Counted from the first letter of the stretch, positions 33,959 through 43,840 are shown. The stretch is 64,000 nucleotides of DNA from Flavobacteriales bacterium (GCA_022402535.1 JAKRSD010000019.1:1-64000), one strand, 5' to 3'. The notes: a model not told the origin generated them from the sequence alone. Program-made: numbers and translations.

Positions 33959-34025
33959 CTCCCGTTTTAAAACTTGACTTTTGAAATTCAGAAGTCTGTT
34001 TTTGAAACGGGAGTTTTTGTTTTTT
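33959..34025 (+). terminator. Long nested terminator hairpin after mvaA
   Basis: A perfect outer 9-bp stem (33959-33967 with 34005-34013) encloses an AAAAC/GTTTT helix and an inner 8-bp stem with loop AAATT, followed by TTTTTGTTTTTTG. It lies directly upstream of the kinase gene at 34040. Confidence 0.85.
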
Positions 34026-34039
34026 GTCCAGTCAGTTGC

Positions 34040-34954
34040 ATGAGAAAAGAATATCAAAAAAAGGCAAACGGAAAGTTTTTAATCACCGGGGAATATGTTG
34101 TACTCAGGGGAATAGAAGCGCTTGCCATTCCATTGAAACTGGGACAAAAAATATTGATGGTGCCCTACGAAGGGGAGGCTATTTATTGGGAGAGTTTTTC
34201 GCCCGAAGGAAAATGGTTTGAATGTGCATTGGCCAATAATAACTTGGCGATTATTTCCGCTTCGGATGAAGGGAAAGCCCGGAAACTGGCTGAAATTTTA
34301 TCGGAAATAAGAAAAGAAAATGCCCAATTTCTGGCCGATGGTGGCTGGTGGGTTAGAACAGATCTTGAATTTCATACCCAATACGGGATGGGAAGCAGCA
34401 GCACCCTGTTAGCTTTGCTTTGTGATGCGGCCTCTGTGAATCCTTACCGGGTGTTAAAGAACACGTTTGGCGGTTCAGGCTATGATATTGCCTGTGCATT
34501 TGCCGACGGTCCCATTTTATATTCTCTTCAGCATGGAAATTTAAATCCCGAAATCAAATCGGCCAAAATTGCGGAGGCGGTTAAAAATCATTTACTGTTT
34601 GTATACTCAGGCAATAAGATGGTTTCATCAGGTGAAGTAAAAAAATTTGCTTCAGTATCTGTTTCTCAAGCAGTGCTGAATCGATTGAGCGAAATCTCCC
34701 GAGAGGCATCAGATATAGAGGATTACAAGGTTTTTGGCCTTTTGATGACTGAACACGAGCACCTGATGAGCGAAATATTGGCACGTCCTTGCATCGCAGA
34801 TTCTTTTCGTGATTTTGACGGAACGGTTAAATCTATGGGGGCTTGGGGCGGCGATTTTTTTATGGCAATTTGTGAAGAGGTAAATCAAGCCAAAAACTAT
34901 TTCCACGAAAAAGGATTTCCCGTTGTTTTTGAGTACAGGGATATTGCTCTTTAA
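34040..34954 (+). CDS. GHMP kinase, probable mevalonate-pathway kinase
   Basis: A protein of 304 residues from ATG 34040; the in-frame codons upstream lie in the mvaA terminator and are rejected. The N-terminus KANGKFLITGEYVVLRGIEA is the GHMP substrate-binding motif, YGMGSSSTLLALLCDA is the ATP-binding motif 2, and GGSGYDIACAFADGPILY follows. Motif 3 is less clear (KSMGAWGGDFFMAICEE). Its place after fni and mvaA suggests mevalonate or phosphomevalonate kinase; a mevalonate diphosphate decarboxylase gene is not in this window. Which phosphorylation it performs cannot be decided from the sequence. Confidence 0.85.
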   Translation: MRKEYQKKANGKFLITGEYVVLRGIEALAIPLKLGQKILMVPYEGEAIYWESFSPEGKWFECALANNNLAIISASDEGKARKLAEILSEIRKENAQFLADGGWWVRTDLEFHTQYGMGSSSTLLALLCDAASVNPYRVLKNTFGGSGYDIACAFADGPILYSLQHGNLNPEIKSAKIAEAVKNHLLFVYSGNKMVSSGEVKKFASVSVSQAVLNRLSEISREASDIEDYKVFGLLMTEHEHLMSEILARPCIADSFRDFDGTVKSMGAWGGDFFMAICEEVNQAKNYFHEKGFPVVFEYRDIAL

Positions 34955-34985
34955 TCTATCTAATTCAGCTATTTGTTGAATATCT

Positions 34986-34993
34986 TATCTTTG
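34986..34993 (+). promoter_or_regulatory. -7 box TATCTTTG for the lipoprotein gene at 35011
   Basis: A perfect TAnnTTTG, 17 bases before the ATG. The nearest TTTG upstream is too close (10 bases) for a standard -33. Confidence 0.5.
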
Positions 34994-35010
34994 GAACATA
35001 ATATTGAGTC

Positions 35011-35910
35011 ATGAAAACAAAATTAACGTTGTTTGCCGCTGCTGTTGTGGCTTTATCATTCACTGCCTGTAAAAAAAATAAAGAGGATGGCCCTCGTCTG
35101 GTATTTAAATTTCAGTTTGATTCTACCCAGGCAAGGTTAAATAATGTGGGTCAACCCTCCGTGATTCCGGCAGGAAATGCAGCCCAGACTCCCATGTTTA
35201 ATTTACTCAGCGGTCATTATATTGAACTGGCTCCTACAGCATTTACAGCCTTAGGCACAGGTGAAGTTATTTATCATGCTCCCGAAGTCAATGTATCGGG
35301 AGGCATGTTTAATACGGCGATAGATCACAATAAATGCACGCCCGTAGGAAATGGACAAACCTTCTTTTCAATTCCAATTTCCGAAGTAAATGCCGGCACC
35401 TATGAGTGGCTCCGGGTTTCTTTGGCTTACCAGAATTACGATATCAAATATGCTTTTGATAATCCCTTAAATCCTGGACAAACACTTACCGCCACCGGAA
35501 CAGTAGCGTCCTTTATCGGATACAATACTTATATAGAGAATTATACGATTAAAAACCAATCCATCGCGGTGAACGGCCCTAAACTACAGGGATATTGGGG
35601 TTTTGAAACTACAGTGTTTAATACGCCTTTTACCACTACGGGACAAGCCCCTCCGGGTGCAATTACTGTTCCTAATCCTTTGTTTAATTCATCGCCCATT
35701 CCTGCAGGTTCTTGTGTGGTTACGGCCGCTTTCACACAGCCGCTGGTGATTACGGGTAACGAAACCCAGGATAAAGTAGTGACGGTTTCTATTTCCATTA
35801 ACCGCAGTTTTGAATGGAAAGAGGAAGTTGAAGACGGACTATATCAGCCGGATGCCGGCGAAGTACCCGTAGACATGGGCGTACGCGGCATGATTCCTTC
35901 CTGGCAGTAA
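35011..35910 (+). CDS. Uncharacterised outer-membrane lipoprotein
   Basis: A 299-residue protein with a clear lipoprotein signal (LFAAAVVALSFTAC, Cys20, then KKNKEDG). The mature part is beta-rich, with PMFNLLSGHYIELAPTAFTA, GEVIYHAPEVNVSGGMFNTA, VNAGTYEWLRVSLAYQNYDI, AVNGPKLQGYWGFETTVFN and TQDKVVTVSISINRSFEWKE. The order of these segments resembles lipoproteins found repeatedly in Bacteroidota, but I cannot give a family name. No catalytic pattern is visible. A surface or periplasmic binding role is inference. Confidence 0.78.
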   Translation: MKTKLTLFAAAVVALSFTACKKNKEDGPRLVFKFQFDSTQARLNNVGQPSVIPAGNAAQTPMFNLLSGHYIELAPTAFTALGTGEVIYHAPEVNVSGGMFNTAIDHNKCTPVGNGQTFFSIPISEVNAGTYEWLRVSLAYQNYDIKYAFDNPLNPGQTLTATGTVASFIGYNTYIENYTIKNQSIAVNGPKLQGYWGFETTVFNTPFTTTGQAPPGAITVPNPLFNSSPIPAGSCVVTAAFTQPLVITGNETQDKVVTVSISINRSFEWKEEVEDGLYQPDAGEVPVDMGVRGMIPSWQ

Positions 35911-35914
35911 AATC

Positions 35915-37696
35915 TTAACTTTCTAAAAACTGAAGAGCGGCCAGATGTCTGTATAACCCGTCGGGGTTAGACATCAGTTCTTCGTGCGTGCCGAATTCTT
36001 TGATTTCGCCTTTGTCCATCACCAATATTTTATTGCAGTTTTTGATGGTGGCAAACCGGTGGGCGATTACAAATGAGGTACGGTTTTTCATCAGTTCATC
36101 CAAGGCGTCCTGCACCATTCGTTCACTTTCGCTGTCGAGCGAAGAGGTGGCTTCATCCAATATAAGAATGGCGGGATTTCTGAGTATGGCTCTGGCAATG
36201 GCAACCCGTTGTCTTTGTCCGCCCGAGAGTTTGGTGCCGCGTTCACCCACGAGGGTTTCATATCCTTGCGGAAACTGCGAAATAAATTCGTGGGCAAAGG
36301 CTCTTTTGGCGGCTTCCGTTACTTCTTCGTCCGTAGCCTCCGGATTGCCCTGCCTGATATTCTCGGCAATGGTGCCCCCAAACAGAATAATATCCTGCGG
36401 TACCACGGCAAAATGTTGCCTGTAACCGCTCAGTGGGTAGGCATCGGCGGGTTTATTGTCAATCAGAATCCGACCTTGGTCAGGCGAATAAAATCGAAGC
36501 AACAGATTGGTGAGCGTGGTTTTTCCGGCCCCACTCGGCCCCACAATGGCAATGCGGTCTCCGGGCATAGCTTTAAAGGAAAGGGAATGCAGTATTTGTT
36601 TTCCTTCGCGGTTGGGATAGGTAAAACAGACGCCCGAAAATTCCACTTCTCCGGTAAACCGGGGTATAGATTCGGTATCTAAAGGTTCTTCGGTTTCTTC
36701 TAAAATGCCGAGTACATTTTCGGTGGCACCCAACGCTTTTTGAATCGCAGACCAGCTGTTGGCCAATCCGCCGGCAGAAGCTGCCATGATTACCGAGAGA
36801 AAAAAGAATTTGAACAGTTCGCCACTGGTAATGCCGGGTTGTCCCATTTCCTTTTGTCCCACCAGATAAGCGCCATACCAGATAATGGCAATGATGGCTC
36901 CAAACAAAATGACCGCCACCGAAGAAGCAAATACGGCTCGGTAACGAACATTTTTCAGTCCGATATTGACAATTTCTTCCGTTTTGCTGTTGTAGCGGGT
37001 AATTTCAAAAAATTCAACCGTGTAGGCTTTTACCGTGGCAATACCCTGCAGGGTTTCTTCTACTATGGTATTTCCTTCGGAAACGGCTTTCTGTGCTGCT
37101 TTGGAAAGTTTTCGTACCATTCTGCCGAAATACAATGCAAAAACAATCATCACAGGCAAAATGGCCAAAATGAAGATTACCAGTCGCGGCGAAGTAAGTG
37201 CCAACAGGATGATACTACCAATAATGATGATGATTTCGCGGATAAACTCTGCCAGAATAGAGGTGAGTGTTTCTTTCACGGTGGATATATCTTCCGAAAT
37301 GCGGCTGTTAAGTTCACCCACCCTTTTTTCTGAAAAGTAGCGCATAGGCAGTTTAATCAGCCGCTTGTAAACATCCTTACGGATTTGGGCAATGGCTTTT
37401 TCGGTTACATATCCAAAAAGTACTACCCGGAAATAAGACGATACACCCTGTATCAGCAATACAGCCACCATAATCAGGGTAATGTCTTTGATTTTTTCAG
37501 AGAAATTAGATTCCTGAATATCGATCATATCCCCCATAAAGTTGAATATGGCCAATGTGCTCAGGCTGGAAACCACCAAAAAAAGCATCCCAATGATAAA
37601 GCGGTATTTGTAAGGAGCAATATATCGGTAAAGTCCTATGGCCTTTTGAATCGATTCTTTTGAAATTTTTCTGCTTTTCTTTTCTTGCTCTTCCAT
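35915..37696 (-). CDS. ABC exporter with fused membrane and ATPase domains (MsbA-like)
   Basis: A 593-residue half-transporter from ATG 37696. Six membrane helices occupy about 25-310 (FIIGMLFLVVSSLSTLAIF, VMIVFALYFGRMVRKLSKA, VAVILFGAIIAIIWYGAYLV). The ATPase domain has Walker A GPSGAGKTTLTNLL, Q-loop YRQHFAVVPQDIILFGG, signature LSGGQRQRVAIARAIL, Walker B ILILDEATSSLDSES and H-loop SFVIAHRFATI. It acts as a homodimer in the inner membrane, exporting lipids, peptides or drugs; the MsbA-type lipid A flippase is one possibility. It ends five bases from the convergent lipoprotein gene. Confidence 0.93.
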   Translation of the reverse strand: MEEQEKKSRKISKESIQKAIGLYRYIAPYKYRFIIGMLFLVVSSLSTLAIFNFMGDMIDIQESNFSEKIKDITLIMVAVLLIQGVSSYFRVVLFGYVTEKAIAQIRKDVYKRLIKLPMRYFSEKRVGELNSRISEDISTVKETLTSILAEFIREIIIIIGSIILLALTSPRLVIFILAILPVMIVFALYFGRMVRKLSKAAQKAVSEGNTIVEETLQGIATVKAYTVEFFEITRYNSKTEEIVNIGLKNVRYRAVFASSVAVILFGAIIAIIWYGAYLVGQKEMGQPGITSGELFKFFFLSVIMAASAGGLANSWSAIQKALGATENVLGILEETEEPLDTESIPRFTGEVEFSGVCFTYPNREGKQILHSLSFKAMPGDRIAIVGPSGAGKTTLTNLLLRFYSPDQGRILIDNKPADAYPLSGYRQHFAVVPQDIILFGGTIAENIRQGNPEATDEEVTEAAKRAFAHEFISQFPQGYETLVGERGTKLSGGQRQRVAIARAILRNPAILILDEATSSLDSESERMVQDALDELMKNRTSFVIAHRFATIKNCNKILVMDKGEIKEFGTHEELMSNPDGLYRHLAALQFLES

Positions 37697-37711
37697 CAGG
37701 TAATGTTGGCA

Positions 37712-37719
37712 CAAAAATA
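37712..37719 (-). promoter_or_regulatory. -7 box TATTTTTG for the ABC exporter gene
   Basis: A perfect TAnnTTTG on the minus strand, 15 bases before ATG 37696. The upstream TTG is at 15 rather than 19-21 bases. Confidence 0.4.
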
Positions 37720-37868
37720 GGTTGCCGGGGCATACAATAACTTCCCGTTTTCAAAAACATTTAAAAACAGAATCTGTTTTGCAGAAGTAATCAATACAAA
37801 ACCGTTAAAAAGTATCGGGAGTTAAAAGCTGAATCACCTGCAATCCGGTATACTTTCGCTTCAGAAAA

Positions 37869-38759
37869 ATGGCTCAGGACGAAAAAAACATAAAAGCACT
37901 GATCACTCTTCTGGATGACGAAGACCGTATGATTTTCGATCATGTACGGAGCACGTTGATAGAGCTGGGTATTGAAGTGGTTCCTCAGTTGGAAGCTGCC
38001 TGGGAAGAGTCATTTAACCCGCTGTTGCAGCAACGGATTGAAGAAATCGTTAACCAGATTCAGTTCAAGAAAATTTGTTCCGATTTAGAAAACTGGGTGA
38101 ATTCGGGGGCAGAAAAGCTGATAGACGGATGGATGATTCTGACCAAATATCAGTATCCCGATGTGGACGAACAAAAGCTATTGCGCCAGATAGAGCTGAT
38201 CAGAAAAGACATCTGGATAGAGTTAAATGACGAACGAACAGCCATGGAAACCGTAAAAGTGTTGAACCATATTTTGTTTAATACCCACGGCTTTTCGGGC
38301 AATACCACCAATTACCATGCGCCCGGCAACAATTTTTTAAATACGCTTTTAGAATCTAAAAAAGGGAATGCGGTTTCACTTTCAGCTCTTTACATTACCA
38401 TTTGTCAGATTTTGGGAGTAACGGTATATGGGGTAAATCTTCCCGAACACTTTATTCTTGCCTACAAGGAAGAAAGTCCGACTGCCCTTTTATTTAAGCC
38501 GTTCAATGAAAATCCTGTTTTGTTTTACATGAACCCGCTGAACCGGGGCACTATTTTTGGCCGTCAGGAAATTGATGTGTTTTTGAAAAGGCTGAATCTG
38601 AAACCCGAGAAAAGTTATTTTGAGCCCTGCGGCAACACGGAAGTAGTATCCGTCCTGATACAAAATTTGATTAAGGCCTATCGGGAAGACAGGCGTAAAG
38701 AGAAAACGGCCGAACTGGAATATCTTCTGAAAATTCTGAATCAAACGAACCGATTCTAA
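37869..38759 (+). CDS. SirB1/transglutaminase-like family protein
   Basis: A 296-residue soluble protein. The N-terminal 120 residues are helical (ALITLLDDEDRMIFDHVRS). Residues about 120-215 contain the SirB1-type transglutaminase-like core (MAVKVLNHILFNTHGFSG-like start, then KGNAVSLSALYITICQILGV and VYGVNLPEHFILAY). The usual catalytic Cys of transglutaminases is replaced in this family by Ser (VSLSALY). The C-terminal part (TEVVSVLIQNLIKAYREDR) is a short TPR-like helix pair. Relatives are widespread and uncharacterised. Confidence 0.85.
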   Translation: MAQDEKNIKALITLLDDEDRMIFDHVRSTLIELGIEVVPQLEAAWEESFNPLLQQRIEEIVNQIQFKKICSDLENWVNSGAEKLIDGWMILTKYQYPDVDEQKLLRQIELIRKDIWIELNDERTAMETVKVLNHILFNTHGFSGNTTNYHAPGNNFLNTLLESKKGNAVSLSALYITICQILGVTVYGVNLPEHFILAYKEESPTALLFKPFNENPVLFYMNPLNRGTIFGRQEIDVFLKRLNLKPEKSYFEPCGNTEVVSVLIQNLIKAYREDRRKEKTAELEYLLKILNQTNRF

Positions 38760-38799
38760 GGCTTCGAATACGCAATCGGTAATTAAAAAGTTCGAATAG

Positions 38800-38829
38800 T
38801 TGTAATTTCATTTACGGCTGCTAAATTTG
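38800..38829 (+). promoter_or_regulatory. Promoter of the zapA-rny group: TTG-N19-TAAATTTG
   Basis: The -33 TTG (38800-38802) and -7 TAAATTTG (38822-38829) are 19 bases apart, 25 bases before the first ATG at 38855. Confidence 0.7.
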
Positions 38830-38854
38830 CATGTTGTTTTGACATAATTGGACC

Positions 38855-39145
38855 ATGAACGGGGTGGAAGTTATTTTAGCGAGCCTTAACTCTAAAGTTG
38901 AGAAACTGATATTGCTGCATAAATCGGCTTTGGAAGAAAATAAAATGCTTGAAATCGAAATAGCTGACCTCAGAGTGGAAAATGAACAGTTAAGACAACA
39001 ACTGACAGAAAACGATCATAAACAAAAAAACGAACAGTTTACCGAAATAATTTCGGCGGGCGGTTTTGAAAAAAATGAACTGAAGGTACGTCTGGATGCG
39101 ATGATCGGGGAAATTGATAAATGCCTGGCAATTTTAAATCAATAA
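38855..39145 (+). CDS. Small coiled-coil protein upstream of zapA
   Basis: A 96-residue protein dominated by a heptad-type coiled coil (LASLNSKVEKLILLHKSALE, KMLEIEIADLRVENEQLRQQ) with a short C-terminal helix (KVRLDAMIGEIDKCLAILN). It is directly followed after 4 bases by zapA, so a role with ZapA in cell division, similar in shape to ZapB, is a reasonable inference. No motif proves it. Confidence 0.8.
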   Translation: MNGVEVILASLNSKVEKLILLHKSALEENKMLEIEIADLRVENEQLRQQLTENDHKQKNEQFTEIISAGGFEKNELKVRLDAMIGEIDKCLAILNQ

Positions 39146-39149
39146 AAGA

Positions 39150-39449
39150 ATGAGTGAAAAATTGTCGATAAAAATACAGATAGGTGGCCGGCATTATCCC
39201 TTGAGCATTGCTCCGGAAAAAGAAGAAATTATTCGAAGGGCGGCTAAATTACTGAACGAACGAATGAAAAGTTACCAGGAAAATTTTGCCGTACAGGATA
39301 CACAGGATCTGCTTTCGATGTGTGCGCTTGAATTTGGGGTGCGCATGTTGGAAACAGAACAAAATAAAACGGAAAACCATTCCGAAGAGCTCGTAAATCA
39401 GCTGACCCAAACGGAGCAGTTTATTTCCGGGTATCTGAACAGTTTATAA
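39150..39449 (+). CDS. zapA: Cell division protein ZapA
   Basis: A 99-residue protein with the ZapA pattern: an N-terminal beta hairpin (SIKIQIGGRHYPLSIAPEKE), then EIIRRAAKLLNERMKSYQE and a helix with LSMCALEFGVRMLETEQNK forming the dimerising coiled coil. ZapA bundles FtsZ filaments at the division ring. It lies between a coiled-coil partner gene and rny on one strand and is probably transcribed from the promoter at 38800. Confidence 0.9.
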   Translation: MSEKLSIKIQIGGRHYPLSIAPEKEEIIRRAAKLLNERMKSYQENFAVQDTQDLLSMCALEFGVRMLETEQNKTENHSEELVNQLTQTEQFISGYLNSL

Positions 39450-39501
39450 AACCTCTCTCCGTGTTTTTCGATAAAACGGTCGAAAAAACGTAAAAGAAAA
39501 A

Positions 39502-41052
39502 ATGGAAATAATGACAATCGGCGTGGCTATTGCCACGCTTCTCATTGGTTTGGCAATAGGCTTTTTTGTAGCCGGATCCATAGCCAAAAAAGTGAACAAA
39601 GAAAAGGCGGAACGCATCATTAAAGAAGCGGAATCAGAGGCCGAAGTAATTAAAAAAGACAAAATTTTACAGGCTAAAGAGAAGTTCCTGCAACTGAAAG
39701 CGGAACATGAAAAAGCCGTAAACGAAAAAAACAAATCGTTAGCGGAGGCTGAAAACCGCATCAAACAGAAAGAAAATACGCTTTCTCAAAAAATTGAAGC
39801 CAACAGCCGCCAGTCTGCCGATATGGAAAAGAAATCGACCAAACTGGATTCGCTTATCGAAATCAATGAAAAGAAAAAAGAAGATTTAGAAAAGCTCCAC
39901 CGTCAGCAGGTTCAACAACTCGAAACCATTGCCGGACTCACCGCCGAAGAAGCCAAAAATCAATTGGTGGAAGCCCTTAAAGCCGAAGCCCGCACAGAGG
40001 CCATGAGCGCCCTGCAGACCATGGTGGAAGAGGCAAAAATTTCAGCAAATAAAGAAGCCAAACGGATTATTCTTCAAACCATTCAGCGTGTAGGAACCGA
40101 AACGGCTATTGAAAACGCCATTACCGTGTTCAACCTTGACAGCGATGAGGTGAAAGGACGTATCATTGGCCGCGAAGGAAGGAATATCCGTGCATTGGAA
40201 GCTGCCACCGGAGTAGAAATTATTATTGACGATACCCCCGAGGCTATCGTACTCAGTTGTTTTGATCCTATCCGCAGAGAAACAGCCCGTCTGGCCCTGC
40301 ACCAGTTGGTTACCGATGGCCGTATTCACCCGGCCCGCATTGAAGAAATTGTGGACAAGGTGAAAAAACAGATTGAAGAAGAAATTATCGAAATCGGAAA
40401 AAGAACCTGTATCGATTTAGGGATTCACGGGCTTCATCCGGAACTGATTCGATACGTAGGTCGTATGAGATATCGTTCTTCTTACGGTCAGAATCTGCTT
40501 CAACACTCCCGCGAGGTGGCCAATCTTTGCGGTATTATGGCTGCTGAACTTGGTCTGAATCCTAAACTGGCAAAACGAGCCGGATTACTCCACGATATAG
40601 GAAAAGTACCCGATGGCGAAACAGAATTGCCTCACGCCCTCTTTGGGATGAAGCTGGCCGAGAAATACAAAGAAAATCCGGAAGTATGTAATGCCATCGG
40701 TGCCCACCACGATGAGGTGGAAATGACTTCACTATTAGCTCCGATTGTGCAGGTTTGTGATGCCATTTCAGGTGCCCGTCCCGGTGCCCGCCGCGAAATG
40801 ACCGAGCAGTACATCCGCCGGATTAAAGATCTGGAAGGACTGGCACAAAGCTTCCCCGGAGTGATGAAAAGCTATGCGATACAAGCCGGTAGAGAATTGC
40901 GTGTGATTGTGGAAAGTGAAAAAGTGTCCGATGCTGATTCCGATGCTCTTTCATTTGAAATTTCGCAGCGAATCCAGAACGAAATGACGTATCCGGGTCA
41001 GGTAAAAGTGACCGTGATCCGCGAAAAGCGTTCCGTGAATTATGCCCGTTAA
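39502..41052 (+). CDS. rny: Ribonuclease Y
   Basis: A 516-residue membrane-anchored endoribonuclease that starts mRNA decay. The parts are in the usual order: N-terminal helix ([19 protein letters not shown]), a long coiled coil at about 25-200, a KH RNA-binding domain ([40 protein letters not shown]) and an HD phosphohydrolase domain ([45 protein letters not shown]). The C-terminus [20 protein letters not shown] is typical. ATG 39502 is used; ATG 39511 is an alternative. A flippase gene follows after 19 bases. Confidence 0.97.
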   Translation: MEIMTIGVAIATLLIGLAIGFFVAGSIAKKVNKEKAERIIKEAESEAEVIKKDKILQAKEKFLQLKAEHEKAVNEKNKSLAEAENRIKQKENTLSQKIEANSRQSADMEKKSTKLDSLIEINEKKKEDLEKLHRQQVQQLETIAGLTAEEAKNQLVEALKAEARTEAMSALQTMVEEAKISANKEAKRIILQTIQRVGTETAIENAITVFNLDSDEVKGRIIGREGRNIRALEAATGVEIIIDDTPEAIVLSCFDPIRRETARLALHQLVTDGRIHPARIEEIVDKVKKQIEEEIIEIGKRTCIDLGIHGLHPELIRYVGRMRYRSSYGQNLLQHSREVANLCGIMAAELGLNPKLAKRAGLLHDIGKVPDGETELPHALFGMKLAEKYKENPEVCNAIGAHHDEVEMTSLLAPIVQVCDAISGARPGARREMTEQYIRRIKDLEGLAQSFPGVMKSYAIQAGRELRVIVESEKVSDADSDALSFEISQRIQNEMTYPGQVKVTVIREKRSVNYAR

Positions 41053-41071
41053 ACTCATTTCATAACGCAAT

Positions 41072-42355
41072 ATGAAAGACAGGATTCGGCAATACAGGAA
41101 CTCCGAATTCTTAAAAAATTCTTTTGTAACCGTTTCGGGAACGATTGCCGCGCAGGCAATCGTTTTGCTTTTGCAGCCCTTGCTTCGCCGCATTTACGAA
41201 GTGGAAACCTTCGGTTATTTTTCTGTATTTACTGCCCTGGCCGGAATTCCGGTGGTCATAGCCTGTTTCAGATACGAACTGGCCGTTATGCTTCCCCGTT
41301 CTCAAAAAGAAGCCGACAACCTTATGGTAGGTGCCTTTTTTCTTAATGTCATTTTCAGTGTACTGCTGGGTATAGGCATTTGGTTTTCGGCAGATTGGCT
41401 AACGGTTTTTTTAAACATGGATGTAGGATTCAAAAGATGGCTTCCTGCCGTGGCTCCCGCTGTGTTTTTTTATGCCAATTTTACCCTGTGGAATAACTGG
41501 TTAGTGCGTAAAAAACAATTTGGCGCCGTAAACTGGCTTAAACTTTCGCGACGCACTTCAGAAGGTTTGGGGCAGGTTTCCATGGCTTCTTTATTTTCAG
41601 GTATGGGACTATTGTTGGGCGAGTTGTTGGGGCGTTTTATTTTCAATCTTACCGGAATTTATTTTCTGTTTAAACACGGTTTCACATTCAAATTTGTGAA
41701 GATTCCTACAGTGTTGAGACTGCTGAAAGAATACATCCGGTTTCCCAGATACAGTGTGTTGCCTACATTACTCAATTCTGCCGGCCTGCTGTTGCCGGCC
41801 ATTATGTTTAACCGGCTTTTCGGAAAAGAGCAGACTGGCTATTTTGATTTGAGTCTGCAAATGCTGGGTGTGCCCGTAATGTTTGTGGTCAATTCACTTT
41901 CTACGGTTATCAACGAACAGCTTTCATCGGCATACAGAAACCGCGAATCCGTGAAACCGAAGGTGATGCGCATATTTAAAAATCTGGCCGCTTTGGGTAT
42001 GGTGTTTTTTCTATTTTTTGTGTTGTTCGCTCCCGTAATTTTCAATTTTGTTTTTGGAGAGAAGTATGATGTTTCGGGCAGATATGCCCAAATTTTAGCG
42101 TTTACCTTTTCTCTTCGGATGATGGTTTATCCTATGGCCGTTTCATTTGCCGCATTAGACCGCATCCGCGCCGGAAGTCTGGTGCAATACATCCATTTTT
42201 TCATGATTTTCGGGTATTTCTTCTTCCATACCTACGATGATATGGAATGGTTGGTCGGGTATGCAATTTTAGAAGCTTGCTTATCAGTGATTTATTTCTT
42301 TTTTATCCTTTGGGAAATCAGGAAGTATGAAGAGTCGTTAAAATCTGTAAATTAG
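41072..42355 (+). CDS. Polysaccharide flippase (Wzx/MOP superfamily)
   Basis: A 427-residue integral membrane protein with about 12 helices (VTVSGTIAAQAIVLLLQPLL, AGIPVVIACFRYELAVMLPR, NVIFSVLLGIGIWFSADWL, MVFFLFFVLFAPVIFNFVFG). The N-terminal block and RYELAVMLPRSQKEADNL are typical of oligosaccharide flippases of the polysaccharide biosynthesis family. It would flip lipid-linked oligosaccharides across the inner membrane. No glycosyltransferase genes surround it, so the substrate is unknown. Confidence 0.88.
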   Translation: MKDRIRQYRNSEFLKNSFVTVSGTIAAQAIVLLLQPLLRRIYEVETFGYFSVFTALAGIPVVIACFRYELAVMLPRSQKEADNLMVGAFFLNVIFSVLLGIGIWFSADWLTVFLNMDVGFKRWLPAVAPAVFFYANFTLWNNWLVRKKQFGAVNWLKLSRRTSEGLGQVSMASLFSGMGLLLGELLGRFIFNLTGIYFLFKHGFTFKFVKIPTVLRLLKEYIRFPRYSVLPTLLNSAGLLLPAIMFNRLFGKEQTGYFDLSLQMLGVPVMFVVNSLSTVINEQLSSAYRNRESVKPKVMRIFKNLAALGMVFFLFFVLFAPVIFNFVFGEKYDVSGRYAQILAFTFSLRMMVYPMAVSFAALDRIRAGSLVQYIHFFMIFGYFFFHTYDDMEWLVGYAILEACLSVIYFFFILWEIRKYEESLKSVN

Positions 42356-42379
42356 TTTCCAAATTCAGAGGGGAGGGCT

Positions 42380-43840
42380 GTGTTCCGATTTGCGGGAAAT
42401 AATCTTGATTACAAAAGCATTCTTTTGCTGCTGGCAATAGGGTTAAATATCCCTTTTGTTTCAGCTCAGAAGGTTTGGGATTATTATGGTGAACCCGAAA
42501 AAGGCATTACGGTTACGGGAATTGTAAAAGGAGATGTGGGAAGCGCCTCTTCGGGAAGCATTAAAATATATCGAAACGGTTCGTTATTTCATGAGGTTTT
42601 CCCTGGTGCCGGAGGCCGGTATGAGGCCGATCTGCCATTTGACAGTGATTATGAGATGGAATTTATCATACCCGGTAATGTTACCAAACGAATCAAAGTA
42701 GAAACCAACGTTACTCAGGATTTACAGGATTTTTATGATGAACCGCTCTCGTTCAACGTGGCATTGCCCAAAGCCACAGGCGGACCTCTGGACGAAGCGT
42801 ATAAAATGCCCGTAACCCGGCTTTATTTTGACCGTACTTCGGATGTTTATACCCGAGATATGGTAACCGAAGATTTGTTCCGCAGTAACCTGAAAGCCAA
42901 ACAGGCCGAACATAAGCGCTGGTTAGAGCAACAGAATAAAAAACAAGACGAAGAAGCCCTGAAAAAAGCCGAAGAAGAACGTCTTCGGAAAGAACGCGAA
43001 GCCCAACAGAAAAAAGAAGAAGCGGAAGCCCGAAAACGCGAAATGGAAGACCGCCGGCGTATGCAGGAGCAGGAATTCCTGAAAAAACAGGAGGACGAAC
43101 GGTTGAAAAAAGAAGCATTGAAACGGCAGCGCGAAATAGAAGACAGCCTTTACAAAGCCAATGAAAAACAGGTAGTGGAAAAAGTGCTAAAGGAAAAAGA
43201 AGAAATTAAACAACAGCAAGAACAGGAAGACCAGTTGCTTTGGGAAAAAATAACAGATAACTCCGCCGAGTTGGCGGCAAAAAGAAAAAGAGAAATTTCC
43301 GATAGTGTTTTTGTAGCCAATCAGGCTAAAACGGCTTCATCCGGGCCAAACAAAGGAACGGCGGGTGGTGGTCCTTCGGTGTTTTTCAGTACTAAATTAA
43401 CGGAGGTGGAAAAATCTAAAGATTACAGCGCCGAAGAACGATACCTGAATTGGGTAAAAAAACGACAGGAAGCCGAACAAAAAAGAACCGACAGACTGGA
43501 AAGATTAAAAAACGAATCCAAAAAAGTTTCGTCACTGGACAATAAACGCCGTGAAGAAATTCTGTTGTTAAAAAAGCAATCAGAAGAAAGAAAACAGAAG
43601 CTGGCCCAGTTAGCGGCAGAAAAAGAAGCTGAAGCCGAAAGAGTCCGTAAAGAGGCTTTGGCAGAAGTGATGAACGAAAAGGTAATTTCTCTTGTGGCTT
43701 ACTCTTCGGCAGGAAACAGTAATTCCAAATACTTCGGATATGTGAACTACGGCAATGGAAAGGGGAGGGTAGAACTTACGGAAGAAGAATATAAAAGCTT
43801 ATCGGCAAAGTATAAAGATATTTACAGCAAAGAACCTTAA
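42380..43840 (+). CDS. Exported coiled-coil protein of unknown function, GTG start
   Basis: A 486-residue protein starting at GTG 42380 behind a purine-rich gaggggaggg; the next in-frame ATG is far inside. A signal peptide (SILLLLAIGLNIPFVSAQ) is followed by a small beta-sandwich (GITVTGIVKGDVGSASSGSI, SDYEMEFIIPGNVTKRIKVE), a form seen in carboxypeptidase-regulatory-like domains. Residues about 170-300 and 340-430 are very charged K/E/R-rich helices (KKAEEERLRKEREAQQKKEE). The last 50 residues are a short conserved-looking tail (GYVNYGNGKGRVELTEEEYK). The next gene overlaps by one base (TAATG). The family is not recognised. Confidence 0.78.
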   Translation: MFRFAGNNLDYKSILLLLAIGLNIPFVSAQKVWDYYGEPEKGITVTGIVKGDVGSASSGSIKIYRNGSLFHEVFPGAGGRYEADLPFDSDYEMEFIIPGNVTKRIKVETNVTQDLQDFYDEPLSFNVALPKATGGPLDEAYKMPVTRLYFDRTSDVYTRDMVTEDLFRSNLKAKQAEHKRWLEQQNKKQDEEALKKAEEERLRKEREAQQKKEEAEARKREMEDRRRMQEQEFLKKQEDERLKKEALKRQREIEDSLYKANEKQVVEKVLKEKEEIKQQQEQEDQLLWEKITDNSAELAAKRKREISDSVFVANQAKTASSGPNKGTAGGGPSVFFSTKLTEVEKSKDYSAEERYLNWVKKRQEAEQKRTDRLERLKNESKKVSSLDNKRREEILLLKKQSEERKQKLAQLAAEKEAEAERVRKEALAEVMNEKVISLVAYSSAGNSNSKYFGYVNYGNGKGRVELTEEEYKSLSAKYKDIYSKEP

